Source: an uncultured Pelagibacteraceae bacterium (lineage in GTDB: Bacteria > Pseudomonadota > Alphaproteobacteria > Pelagibacterales > Pelagibacteraceae). From it: DNA of 64,000 bases. Positions 25,112-33,967 of the stretch are shown piece by piece. A program made the translations under genes and the position numbers. Numbering within the stretch: position 1 is the first letter of the stretch; each line of letters starts with the position of its first letter. Below the pieces are notes generated by a model. It was not told the origin of the DNA, did no database searches, and saw nothing but the letters and a program-made list of their open reading frames with translations. The stretch spans positions 124,001-188,000 of the forward strand of contig CACEXM010000001.1 in NCBI GenBank assembly GCA_902563555.1, in the 5' to 3' direction.

Positions 25112-26105
25112 AAAAGAAATAAATAGAAAAATATCAGTTGCTCCAATGATGGATTGCACTGACAGACATGATCGTTTCTTTTTAAGACTGATGAGTAAGA
25201 ATGTAATACTCTATACTGAAATGGTAGCAACAAAATCAGCAATTCACGGTGATAGAAAAAAAATTTTGTCTTTCAGTCCTGAGGAAAAACCTCTTGCCTT
25301 ACAGGTTGGTGGTTCCAATAAAGATGAACTAGCAGAAGTTGCTAAAATTGGAGAAGACATGGGCTATGATGAAATAAATATCAACCTTGGATGTCCTAGC
25401 AAAAAAGTTCAAAAAAATAAATTTGGTGCATGTTTAATGAAAGAACCAGAGTTAGTAGCTGAGTGTATAAACTCAATGGTAAATGCTTGTAAAATTCCAG
25501 TAACTGCTAAAACACGTATTGGTTTTGATGATGTAGAAGATTTTGATTATCTAAATAATTTTATTAGACAAATGAGAGATGCAGGAACACAGACATTTAT
25601 TTTGCATGCAAGAAAAGCAATGCTAAGTGGATTATCTCCAAAACAAAATTTGAATATTCCAAAGTTAAACTACGATATGGTTTACAAAATTAAAAAAGAA
25701 AATCCAAATTTAGAAATTATAATTAATGGAGGCATAACCAAAGTAAGTGAAATAAAAGATCATTTAAATTATTGTGATGGTGTAATGATTGGTAGATCTA
25801 TTTATCAAAATCCATATTCTCTCGTGGAAATAGAAAAAGAAATTTTTAATGTCGTCAATAGCCCCACAAGAGAAGAAGTTGTTCAAAAACTTTTAGAGTA
25901 TTTAGATAAAGAGGTTAAAGAGGGTACCAAAGTTAATCACATAATGAGACACACAGTTGGACTATATCATGGTCAAGTTGGATCTAAAGAATGGAAAAGG
26001 TATTTAAGTGATAATATGATGGCAAGAGATTCTGATTTTCAAAAAGCAAAACATATTATGACTATTGTTCAAAATAATGAAAAAGCAAATCAAACAAGTC
26101 AGTAA
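25101..26105 (+). CDS. dusA: tRNA-dihydrouridine synthase A
   Basis: FMN enzyme that reduces uridines in the tRNA D loop. The 334 residues match DusA: SVAPMMDCTDRHDRFFLRL, ALQVGG, the catalytic-Cys motif INLGCPSKKVQKNKFGACLM, KTRIG, HARKA, and INGGI. The start is TTG at 25101, since an in-frame TAA is just upstream and no ATG occurs before the conserved APMM. It overlaps dctM by 11 bp, and its stop overlaps the next ATG by one base (TAATG). Confidence 0.9.
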   Translation: MDSKKEINRKISVAPMMDCTDRHDRFFLRLMSKNVILYTEMVATKSAIHGDRKKILSFSPEEKPLALQVGGSNKDELAEVAKIGEDMGYDEININLGCPSKKVQKNKFGACLMKEPELVAECINSMVNACKIPVTAKTRIGFDDVEDFDYLNNFIRQMRDAGTQTFILHARKAMLSGLSPKQNLNIPKLNYDMVYKIKKENPNLEIIINGGITKVSEIKDHLNYCDGVMIGRSIYQNPYSLVEIEKEIFNVVNSPTREEVVQKLLEYLDKEVKEGTKVNHIMRHTVGLYHGQVGSKEWKRYLSDNMMARDSDFQKAKHIMTIVQNNEKANQTSQ

Positions 26106-26941
26106 TGGAAATAATTGATTTAGGTGAGTTAATAAACTTATTATTTGTCTTAGGTGTTGCTGCAGCAGTTGCAGGTTTTTTGGCTGGATTACTAGGTGTT
26201 GGTGGAGGAATAATTATGGTGCCCGCTTTATACTATGCTTTTACAGTTTTAGATTTTGATATTATAACAAGAATGCATTTGTCAGTTGGTACCTCTTTAG
26301 CAATAATAATTCCAACATCTATTATTTCTACCAAAACACATATGGAATATGATGCAGTAGATTTTAAAATGGTAAAATCATTTGGTATTTTTATTTTATT
26401 CGGAGTAATCGCTGGAACTTTTTTAGCTGTTAACTTGAAAACGGCAGCGTTAGTTTTATTCTTTTCTATATTTGCATTTATTGTAGGTTTGTTTTTTATT
26501 TTTTTGAGAGAAAAACTTCTTGAAAATCCAAAAGAGATTTCTGATTTAGTAAAAAATATTTCCGGGATTGTAATAGGCTTCATTTCAGTGCCTCTTGGAA
26601 TTGGTGGTGGTTCGTTAATGGTGCCTTTTATGAGAACATTTGGTTATGATATTAGAAAATCCATTGGAACAGCCGCTGCAGTAGGATTTTTGATTGCTGT
26701 AAGTGGTAGCATAACAATGATTTTAGGGGGTAAAATAATTGATAATGTTAATACTCCTTTTAGTATTGGTTACATAAATTTATTAGGTTTTCTTGTATTT
26801 GTACCAGTAACAACAGTCATGGCTCGTATAGGTGCTAAAGCAGTTTATCGAATTGATAAAAAATTATTGAGTAAAATTTTTGGAACTTTCTTAATTATAG
26901 TGTCTATTAGATCATTTATTGAGTATCTGAATATTAGTTAA
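26105..26941 (+). CDS. TauE/SafE-family sulfite/anion exporter
   Basis: The 278-residue inner-membrane protein has about eight spans in two repeated halves, each starting with the family motif: FLAGLLGVGGGIIMVPALYY near residue 25 and GFISVPLGIGGGSLMVP near residue 160. Members export sulfite, sulfoacetate or related organosulfur anions. The substrate here is unknown. It is in line with dusA, and its stop shares TTAA with the convergent DUF2061 gene. Confidence 0.87.
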   Translation: MEIIDLGELINLLFVLGVAAAVAGFLAGLLGVGGGIIMVPALYYAFTVLDFDIITRMHLSVGTSLAIIIPTSIISTKTHMEYDAVDFKMVKSFGIFILFGVIAGTFLAVNLKTAALVLFFSIFAFIVGLFFIFLREKLLENPKEISDLVKNISGIVIGFISVPLGIGGGSLMVPFMRTFGYDIRKSIGTAAAVGFLIAVSGSITMILGGKIIDNVNTPFSIGYINLLGFLVFVPVTTVMARIGAKAVYRIDKKLLSKIFGTFLIIVSIRSFIEYLNIS

Positions 26942-27150
26942 AATTTATCTTGATCAGTGCCCCATTTAATTTTGTTCCAAATCCTTTCGTGAAAATAATA
27001 GAAAAAAAGTGGTATTATCGATCCAACTCCTAGTATTCCTGCGACTTTGAAAGAACCTGTAAAAATATATCCAAACAGCATCCAGTATACAAATATAAGA
27101 AATCTCCAAGAAAAAGTTTTTGCAACTGACCTTATCTTTTTGTCTGCCAT
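26938..27150 (-). CDS. DUF2061 small membrane protein
   Basis: The 70-residue protein matches DUF2061: RSVAKTFSWRF at the N-terminus, two hydrophobic segments, and the C-terminal signature YYFHERIWNKIKWG. The function is not known. A GC-rich hairpin (27185-27216) lies 35-66 bases upstream of its start. Confidence 0.85.
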   Translation of the reverse strand: MADKKIRSVAKTFSWRFLIFVYWMLFGYIFTGSFKVAGILGVGSIIPLFFYYFHERIWNKIKWGTDQDKF

Positions 27151-27184
27151 TTAATTGTATTCAGTTCTGTTCAAAAGATGGGGC

Positions 27185-27216
27185 AAGGGTGGTTTCAGTC
27201 TCCCTCTACCACCCTT
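27185..27216. other. GC-rich hairpin in the 151-base gap between the phosphomutase and DUF2061 genes
   Basis: AAGGGTGGT (27185-27193) and ACCACCCTT (27208-27216) form a perfect 9 bp stem with a 14-base loop. A second, outer helix AAGAT/ATCTT (about 27175-27179 with 27223-27227) can enclose it, leaving a purine-rich internal loop. The local GC content is far above the surrounding AT-rich DNA. On the minus strand it would be the 5' leader of DUF2061 or the 3' tail of the phosphomutase transcript. There is no T-run on either side, so a plain terminator is unlikely. It may be a structured RNA or leader. Confidence 0.5.
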
Positions 27217-27301
27217 AATAAAATCTTATTTGATTCTTAAAAAAACACAAAACTCGTAATAATTGAATTTATAAGTTGTTGATAAATAGATTAGAGAAAG
27301 A

Positions 27302-28756
27302 TTATATTTTTTGGTCGTATTCTCCAATTTTACCAGTTTTTAGTAATAATTTATCAATAAATTCAAATATCTTTTTTTTTCTTTCATCAGAAGTTGGACT
27401 CTCAGTAACAACCACTAGTGAAGGTTTATTTGATGAAGCTCTAATTAAGCCCCAGGACCCATCATTAAATGAAAATCTTACTCCATTTACAGTAATAATA
27501 TCTGTTATTTCTTGTTGGTCGATTTTAGTTTTATTTTTTTTTATATTCTCAATTTCCTTTACAAGTTGATTTACTACATCATACTTTTCATTATCCTTGC
27601 AAAATGGAGCCATTGTAGGTGATTGAAATGTTTTTGGTAACTCATCCATTATTTCACTAATTTTTCTATTATCGTTATCAAGCAAGTGACACACTTGGAT
27701 AGCTGAATTGATACCATCATCATATCCATACCCTAGAGGTTGATTAAAAAAGAAATGCCCACTTTTCTCAAAACCGGCTAGCGCTTTCTCATTATGAACT
27801 TTTCTTTTAATATGGGAATGACCTGTCTTCCAATAAATCGTTTGGCATTGATTATTTTTTAATATTTTGTCGTTAGAATATAAACCTGTTGATTTGACAT
27901 CTACAATGAATTTAGAATTTTTATGTGTGTTAGAAAGATTTCTTGCTATTAAAAGACCAATTTTATCTGAAAATATTTCATTTCCTTTATCATCTATCAC
28001 TCCTAATCTATCACCATCGCCATCAAAACCAAAACCAATATCGGCATTATTTTCTTTTACAAATTTTGATATTTCGTGAAGCATTTCTAGATCTTCTGGA
28101 TTTGGATTATATTTTGGAAATGTCCAATCTAATTTACAGTCTAATTCAATTACATCACAACCTATTCCCCTTAAAATATCAGGTGCAAAAATACCTGCAG
28201 TACCGTTTCCACATGCAACAACAACCTTTATCTTCTTTTTAATTTTATTTTTTTTGATTAAATCGTCTTTATATACTTGTTGAAAATTGCTTATTTGTTT
28301 TTCACTTCCACTGCCTGTCAAAAAGCTTTTATTTAATGTAATTTCTTTTAACTCTTTCATCTCATCTGGTGCATGGGTTAATCCTTTTTTGATACCCATT
28401 TTAACTCCAGTCCAACCATTTTCATTATGGCTGGCAGTTATCATTGCAACTGCATCTGAGTTTAAATTAAATTGAGCAAAATAAACCATTGGAGATAATG
28501 ACAATCCTACATCTTCGACATTACACCCTGTTGAAATAAGACCCTTCTTAAACGCTTTCTTAATTTCTTCACTGTAAGATCTATAATCATGACCCACTAT
28601 TACTCTCGGATTATTTTTTTTTGTGTGTTTTATAATTTGTGACCCGAATCCTTTTCCTAGATTCGTCATTCCATCCAAATTTATGTCTTTCTCATACAAC
28701 CATCTGGCATCATATTCTCTAAAACCATAGGGACTTATTTTTAAATTTTCAGACAT
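27302..28756 (-). CDS. Phosphomannomutase/phosphoglucomutase (alpha-D-phosphohexomutase family)
   Basis: Interconverts hexose-1- and 6-phosphates for envelope sugars and storage or osmolyte synthesis. The 484 residues carry the phosphoserine loop MITASHNENGWTG, the metal loop GFGFDGDGDRLGV, and the sugar-specificity segment GFEKSGHFFF (a variant of GEMSGH). Length and order of motifs fit the AlgC/ManB group. Whether mannose, glucose or both are used cannot be told. It is divergent from nrdA with a 160 bp gap. Confidence 0.9.
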   Translation of the reverse strand: MSENLKISPYGFREYDARWLYEKDINLDGMTNLGKGFGSQIIKHTKKNNPRVIVGHDYRSYSEEIKKAFKKGLISTGCNVEDVGLSLSPMVYFAQFNLNSDAVAMITASHNENGWTGVKMGIKKGLTHAPDEMKELKEITLNKSFLTGSGSEKQISNFQQVYKDDLIKKNKIKKKIKVVVACGNGTAGIFAPDILRGIGCDVIELDCKLDWTFPKYNPNPEDLEMLHEISKFVKENNADIGFGFDGDGDRLGVIDDKGNEIFSDKIGLLIARNLSNTHKNSKFIVDVKSTGLYSNDKILKNNQCQTIYWKTGHSHIKRKVHNEKALAGFEKSGHFFFNQPLGYGYDDGINSAIQVCHLLDNDNRKISEIMDELPKTFQSPTMAPFCKDNEKYDVVNQLVKEIENIKKNKTKIDQQEITDIITVNGVRFSFNDGSWGLIRASSNKPSLVVVTESPTSDERKKKIFEFIDKLLLKTGKIGEYDQKI

Positions 28757-28835
28757 TATTGTTAATTACTTACATTTTTTTGGATTTTTTTATTGATATT
28801 TTTTTTGCCACGTTCTATAAATGTTCTATTGATTT

Positions 28836-28883
28836 GTTGTTTATATAGTATATTAACACCAAGCGCACACAACATATAGTTGT
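28836..28883 (+). promoter_or_regulatory. Candidate pair of NrdR boxes upstream of nrdAB
   Basis: A palindrome ACAACATATAGTTGT (28869-28883) resembles the NrdR box, which is ACAC, an AT core, then GTGT. A second, weaker element, TTGTTTATATAGTATA (28837-28852), has the same ATATAG core exactly 31 bp upstream, about three helical turns, which is the spacing usual for paired NrdR boxes. The proximal box overlaps the predicted -35 region, as expected for repression. Seen by eye; nrdR itself is not in the window. Confidence 0.45.
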
Positions 28884-28907
28884 TTTCGTTAAAATAACAA
28901 ATATAAT
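28880..28907 (+). promoter_or_regulatory. Candidate nrdAB promoter
   Basis: A perfect -10 TATAAT (28902-28907) with TTGTTT at 28880-28885 and a 16 bp spacer. Predicted transcription would begin within a few bases of the nrdA ATG at 28917, suggesting a leaderless or near-leaderless message. Confidence 0.5.
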
Positions 28908-28916
28908 ACATTATTT

Positions 28917-30857
28917 ATGAACAAAATAGTATCGCTAGCAATCAAGAAAGCTGTCTCTGAATATAACCCTAAGGTTGAAAAAGTCGAAAGTGATAACAGA
29001 CCAGATCTATTCTCACTTAATAATGAAACTGAACTTTTTCAAAATGATAGAGGTATCATAATTAAAATCGACCGATCAAGAGATGCAAATCTAACTGATT
29101 TTGGAAAAGCAACTTTAAAAGATAGATATCTTGGTCACAACGAGTCTTTTCAAGATTTATTTGCAAGAGTTGCTAGCACTTACGCTGATGATAATTTACA
29201 TGCTCAAAGAATTTATAACTACATAAGTAAATTGTGGTTTATGCCAGCAACACCTGTTTTATCAAATGGTGGTACAAAAAGAGGTTTACCTATTTCATGT
29301 TTTCTTAATGAGGCTTCCGATAGTTTAGGAGGTATACTTGACCTTTGGAGCGAAAATGTTTGGTTGGCTGCAAAAGGTGGTGGTATTGGTAGTTACTGGG
29401 GAAATTTAAGATCTATCGGAGAAAAAATTGGTAAAGTAGGAAAAACTTCTGGAATTATTCCTTTCATAAAAGTTATGGACTCTTTAACTATGGCAATAAG
29501 TCAAGGTTCATTAAGAAGAGGATCTGCAGCTTGTTATCTTCCAATTGATCATCCTGAGATTGAAGAATTTATGGAAATGAGAAGACCAACTGGTGGTGAT
29601 CCAAATAGAAAAGCTCTTAATTTACATCATGGTGTTTTAGTTACAGATGCATTTATGAGAGCAGTTGAAAACGATGAAGAATGGGCGTTGAAAAGTCCAG
29701 CTGATGGATCCATTCAACAAACAATTTCTGCAAGAAATTTATGGATAAGATTATTAACAGCTCGAATTGAAACTGGAGAGCCTTACATTATCTACATTGA
29801 TACTGTTAACAGACAAATCCCTCAGCATCATAAACTTGCAAACTTAACAGTTAAAACATCTAATCTTTGTAGTGAAATAACTTTACCCACAGGAATAGAT
29901 AAAGATGGAAGAGATAGAACTGCTGTTTGTTGCTTGTCATCCTTAAATTTAGAAAAATACGATGAGTGGAAAGACGATCCAAACATGATTGCAGATGTAA
30001 TGAGATTCTTAGATAATGTTTTATCTGATTTTATTAATAAAGCTCCAGATCAATTTAAAGATGCCAAGTATTCTGCAGAAAGAGAAAGAAGTGTGGGTCT
30101 AGGTGTGATGGGCTTTCATTCTTTCTTACAAAAAAAGAGAATTCCACTTGAGTCAGTAATGGCAAAATCTTGGAATAAAAAAATATTTTCACAAATTGAT
30201 AAACAAGTTAATCAAGCTTCAAAAGATTTAGCTGAAGAAAGAGGCGCTTGTCCAGATGCGGCTGAATATGGATACAAAGAAAGATTTTCAAACAAAACAG
30301 CTATAGCTCCAACTGCCTCAATTTCTATTATATGTGGAGGTGCTTCACCTGGTGTTGAACCGATTGCAGCTAATAGTTACACACACAAAACTTTGTCAGG
30401 TTCTTTTAATGTTAGAAATAGATACCTTGAAGAAATACTTGAAAGTCACGGTAAAAATGATGATGAAACTTGGTCGACAATTACTACAAATCAAGGCTCA
30501 GTCTCTCACTTAGATTTTTTAACTGATCTTGAAAAAGACGTTTTCAAAACTGCATTTGAGTTAAATCAAAAATGGATTATTGAATTAAGTGGAGATCGAA
30601 CTCCGTATATTTCTCAAGCACAGTCAGTTAATTTATTTTTGCCAGCAGATGTTCATAAAAAAGAATTACATAGAATTCATTTTGATGCATGGAAAAAAGG
30701 TCTTAAAAGCCTTTATTACTGTAGATCGAAATCAATTCAAAGAGCTGAAAATATCAATAATGCTAATTCAACTGATATTACAGCTAATGTATATAAATCA
30801 AAAAAACAACAATCTAACGAACAACCAGAATACGAGGAGTGTTTATCATGTCAGTAG
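28917..30857 (+). CDS. nrdA: Class I ribonucleotide reductase, large (alpha) subunit
   Basis: Reduces ribonucleoside diphosphates. The 646 residues show the catalytic cysteines in PISCFLNEASDS, SNLCSEITLPT (with the active-site Asn and Glu) and CCLSSLN, the radical-transfer tyrosine pair in SLYYCRSK, and the C-terminal shuttle pair ECLSCQ. There is no N-terminal ATP-cone: the catalytic fold begins within about 60 residues, so overall-activity control by dATP at that site is absent. It overlaps nrdB by 10 bp. Confidence 0.95.
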   Translation: MNKIVSLAIKKAVSEYNPKVEKVESDNRPDLFSLNNETELFQNDRGIIIKIDRSRDANLTDFGKATLKDRYLGHNESFQDLFARVASTYADDNLHAQRIYNYISKLWFMPATPVLSNGGTKRGLPISCFLNEASDSLGGILDLWSENVWLAAKGGGIGSYWGNLRSIGEKIGKVGKTSGIIPFIKVMDSLTMAISQGSLRRGSAACYLPIDHPEIEEFMEMRRPTGGDPNRKALNLHHGVLVTDAFMRAVENDEEWALKSPADGSIQQTISARNLWIRLLTARIETGEPYIIYIDTVNRQIPQHHKLANLTVKTSNLCSEITLPTGIDKDGRDRTAVCCLSSLNLEKYDEWKDDPNMIADVMRFLDNVLSDFINKAPDQFKDAKYSAERERSVGLGVMGFHSFLQKKRIPLESVMAKSWNKKIFSQIDKQVNQASKDLAEERGACPDAAEYGYKERFSNKTAIAPTASISIICGGASPGVEPIAANSYTHKTLSGSFNVRNRYLEEILESHGKNDDETWSTITTNQGSVSHLDFLTDLEKDVFKTAFELNQKWIIELSGDRTPYISQAQSVNLFLPADVHKKELHRIHFDAWKKGLKSLYYCRSKSIQRAENINNANSTDITANVYKSKKQQSNEQPEYEECLSCQ

Positions 30858-31864
30858 CAGAGAAAACTAAGACGGACAAAAAAGAAATTATTCAACCAAA
30901 AAAGATGGGTTTATTAGTAGAAAATCCTGTATACAAACCATTTAGATATCCATGGTGTTATGATGCGTGGTTAACACAACAAAGAATTCACTGGTTACCA
31001 GAAGAGGTGCCACTTGGTGACGATGTAAGAGACTGGCAAAAAAATTTGTCACAACCTGAAAAAAATTTGGTCACTCAAATATTTAGATTTTTCACTCAAG
31101 CAGATGTTGAAGTTAATAACTGTTATTTAAGACACTACACAACAGTATTTAAACCAACTGAAGTACTAATGATGATGACTGCTTTTGCAGCAATGGAAAC
31201 AGTCCATGTGGCTGCATATTCACATTTATTAGATACAATTGGTATGCCTGAGTCAGAGTATTCAGCTTTTATGAAGTATAAGGAGATGAAAGACAAATAT
31301 GATTATATGCAAGGTTTTAATGTAAACTCAAAAGAAGATATTGCAAAGACAGTTGCAGTTTTTAGTGCTTTCACAGAAGGTTTACAGTTATTTGCTAGTT
31401 TCGCAATTCTTTTAAACTTTCCAAGACACAACAAATTGAAAGGAATGGGACAGATAGTAACCTGGTCTGTTAGAGATGAAACTCTTCATTGCAATTCTAT
31501 GATTAGAATCTTTAAAGAGTTTATAAAAGAAAACCCAGAAATTTGGACACCAAAATTAAAAAAAGAACTTTATGAAGCTTGCAGAACAATTGTTGAGCAT
31601 GAAGATGCTTTCATAGATTTAGCTTTTGAAATGGGTCCAATGGAAGGTTTAACTGCACAAGAGGTTAAAGATTATATTAGATTTATTGGAAATAGAAGAT
31701 TGGTTCAATTAGGATTAGAGCCAATTTATGATGTAGAAAAAAATCCACTAGGATGGCTCGATACAATGCTTAATGCTGTTGAGCACATGAACTTCTTTGA
31801 AGGTCGGGCTACGGAGTACTCAAAAGCATCAACGCAAGGGACATGGGTCGAGGCTTTTAGTTAA
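30848..31864 (+). CDS. nrdB: Class I ribonucleotide reductase, small (beta) radical subunit
   Basis: The ATG at 30848, preceded by GAGGAG at 30834-30839, is preferred over the earlier GTG; this gives 338 residues. The dimetal ligands are all present: Asp in FTQADVEV, Glu and His in METVH, Glu in FTEGLQLF, Glu and His in RDETLH. The radical Tyr is kept four residues after the ligand His (ETVHVAAYSH). It should therefore be a tyrosyl-radical enzyme rather than a Tyr-less subclass. Confidence 0.95.
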   Translation: MSVAEKTKTDKKEIIQPKKMGLLVENPVYKPFRYPWCYDAWLTQQRIHWLPEEVPLGDDVRDWQKNLSQPEKNLVTQIFRFFTQADVEVNNCYLRHYTTVFKPTEVLMMMTAFAAMETVHVAAYSHLLDTIGMPESEYSAFMKYKEMKDKYDYMQGFNVNSKEDIAKTVAVFSAFTEGLQLFASFAILLNFPRHNKLKGMGQIVTWSVRDETLHCNSMIRIFKEFIKENPEIWTPKLKKELYEACRTIVEHEDAFIDLAFEMGPMEGLTAQEVKDYIRFIGNRRLVQLGLEPIYDVEKNPLGWLDTMLNAVEHMNFFEGRATEYSKASTQGTWVEAFS

Positions 31865-31915
31865 TTTTTAAATTAATTACTAGATAGAAGTCCATAAATT
31901 ATCTAATATAGTTAG

Positions 31916-32164
31916 ATGATTGTGTCACCTTGTATAAGTATTTGTAAAACAGACCCTGTAACAGGTTATTGTTATGGGTGTGGAAGGACTAATGTGGAAA
32001 AAAAGAATTGGAAACTTAGTGAAACAACTGATGAATGGAAGCAAAAAAATCTCATAGAAATCAAAAGTAGACTTAATGGCTGGCAATTAAGAAGCTTTGA
32101 GGAGTCGTATAAAAATAAAGTTGAAAACGGTATTTCTCTTTTTAAAAAAGAAATGCTTAAATAA
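31916..32164 (+). CDS. DUF1289 small cysteine-rich protein
   Basis: The 82-residue protein has the DUF1289 signature SPCISICKTDPVTGYCYGCGRT, in which four cysteines (CxxxC, then CxxC) probably bind a metal, followed by EKKNW and a helical tail. The function is unknown. It follows nrdB by 51 bp and may be read from the same transcript. Confidence 0.82.
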   Translation: MIVSPCISICKTDPVTGYCYGCGRTNVEKKNWKLSETTDEWKQKNLIEIKSRLNGWQLRSFEESYKNKVENGISLFKKEMLK

Positions 32165-32211
32165 ATTAACTTTGATCAAATTAAATAATTTAAAAACCAA
32201 CAAATTTATTA

Positions 32212-32838
32212 ATGAAATATAAGAAATATTTTAGGAAAACAAGCCTCAAACAAAAAAACCATGGGGATTTCCTTTTAGATGAAATTAGAAAAAAAAAACC
32301 TAAAATCTTTTTAGAGATAGGAGTTTTTCATGGGGTTACGGCGCGGAATATATGTGAATTACTTTATCAAACTCATAAAAATGATTTTAAATATATAGGG
32401 CTAGATCTATTTGCGGAAAATGATGAAAATAAAAATGAGGTTATACCTAACAATACATTTAACAACCCATTAAAAAGAATTTATTTTAAATATATTAAAA
32501 AACAAAATCCATATAGTCTTGAGGCTGTAAAAGATTTATTAAAAAAATTTGAAAATAACGTTCATTTAATTCAAGGAAATTCAAACAACGTTTTGAAAAA
32601 AATAGACATGGGTAATATAGACTATGTTTTTTTAGATGGGGGGCACGAGTATAGTACAGTTAAAAATGACTTGGATAACTGTATTGAAGTCATAAAAAAG
32701 GGTGGGACTGTTTTATGTGATGACTATAATTTAGGCTCAGCGCCAGGTGTTAAAACAGCTATTGATGATTTTGTAAAAAAAAATCAATTAAATGTTGAGA
32801 TACTTTGTGAAAATCGATTTGCCAAAATTCAAAAATAA
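32212..32838 (+). CDS. Class I SAM-dependent methyltransferase (Methyltransf_24-like)
   Basis: The 208-residue protein has a Rossmann motif I in FLEIGVFHGVTARNI, an acidic motif II in YIGLDLFAEN, and YVFLDGGHEYSTVKNDL and GGTVLCDDY, as in the family-24 methyltransferases often found in glycan or surface-structure gene sets. Substrate unknown. It ends 4 bp before the convergent prpC stop. Confidence 0.75.
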   Translation: MKYKKYFRKTSLKQKNHGDFLLDEIRKKKPKIFLEIGVFHGVTARNICELLYQTHKNDFKYIGLDLFAENDENKNEVIPNNTFNNPLKRIYFKYIKKQNPYSLEAVKDLLKKFENNVHLIQGNSNNVLKKIDMGNIDYVFLDGGHEYSTVKNDLDNCIEVIKKGGTVLCDDYNLGSAPGVKTAIDDFVKKNQLNVEILCENRFAKIQK

Positions 32839-32842
32839 AAAA

Positions 32843-33967
32843 CTATCTTTGATTTAATTGTAGAACTTTTCTGTGTTTATTACCTTTGTAGCTCGCTAAA
32901 GGTCTAATTAGTTTATTTGCAGCATGTTGTTCCATTATATGTGCTGACCACCCTGTAATTCTCGAAATTACAAATATTGGTGTAAAAAAATCAGTGTCAA
33001 AACCCATTAAATGATAAGTCGGTCCAGTGGGATAATCTACGTTAGGGTGTATGTTTTTTTTATCAATCATAACTCTTTCAACAATATCGTAAATTTTTTC
33101 AAATTTTTTGTCTTTTTTGATCTTCGCTACTTTAGCAAAATATTTCCTCATCGTAGGGACTCTCGAGTCGCCAGATTTATAAACTCTATGACCAAAACCC
33201 ATTACAACTTCTTTTTTGGCAAGTGCATTGTTTATCCACTTTAATGCATTTTTTGGACTTTTTATTTTATTCATCATATGCATAACTTCTTCATTAGCTC
33301 CACCATGAAGAGGACCTTTTAAACTTGCTATTGCACCAGTTATAGCTCCGTGAATATCAGACAAACTACTTGTTATAGTTCTTGCTGTGAATGTTGAAAC
33401 ATTGAAACTGTGTTCAGCATATAAAATTAAAGATACATCAAATGCTTTTACAATTTCTTTTTGAGGAACTTTTCCAAAGCACATATGAAAAAAATTTTCA
33501 GACATATTTAAATTTTTTTTTGGTTTGATTATATTTTTACCTTTTCTTATTCTATAAAACGCAGCTAAGGCAGTTGGTGTTTTCGCTAAAATTCTAACTG
33601 CTTTTCTCATGTTCGCCTCAGGTGAAGAGTCTGTTGTTTCTTTATCTTCTAAACCCATAATGCTGACCGCAGTTCTAGCCACATCCATTGGATGCGATTT
33701 CTTTGGCATTTTTTTTATGAATGAGTAAAGATCTTTTGAGAGATTTCTATTATTTCTCTCTTCTTTTTCAAATTTTTTTAATTCTATTGAGTTTGGTAAA
33801 TCTTTATTCAAAATTAAATAGGCGACCTCTTCAAATTTACAATATTCGCATAGATCTTGTGCTGCATAACCTCTATAGGTAAGAGAATTTATCTCTGGCA
33901 TAACTTTTGAAACCTCTGTTTCATCAACCACAATTCCAAGTAAGCCTTTTTTTATGTCATCTGTCAT
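32843..33967 (-). CDS. prpC: 2-methylcitrate synthase (citrate synthase family)
   Basis: Condenses propionyl-CoA with oxaloacetate. The 374-residue short-form synthase has GPLHGGANEEV, GFGHRVYKSGDSR and the conserved C-terminal Arg-rich end. Its place as the last gene of prpD-prpB-prpC identifies it as the methylcitrate enzyme rather than the main citrate synthase. Its ATG overlaps the prpB stop (TAATG). Confidence 0.9.
   Translation of the reverse strand: MTDDIKKGLLGIVVDETEVSKVMPEINSLTYRGYAAQDLCEYCKFEEVAYLILNKDLPNSIELKKFEKEERNNRNLSKDLYSFIKKMPKKSHPMDVARTAVSIMGLEDKETTDSSPEANMRKAVRILAKTPTALAAFYRIRKGKNIIKPKKNLNMSENFFHMCFGKVPQKEIVKAFDVSLILYAEHSFNVSTFTARTITSSLSDIHGAITGAIASLKGPLHGGANEEVMHMMNKIKSPKNALKWINNALAKKEVVMGFGHRVYKSGDSRVPTMRKYFAKVAKIKKDKKFEKIYDIVERVMIDKKNIHPNVDYPTGPTYHLMGFDTDFFTPIFVISRITGWSAHIMEQHAANKLIRPLASYKGNKHRKVLQLNQR

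Noticed and set aside
27867..28475. Several plus-strand frames of 62-99 codons
   Set aside because: They are shadows opposite the phosphohexomutase gene, whose active-site motifs are intact.
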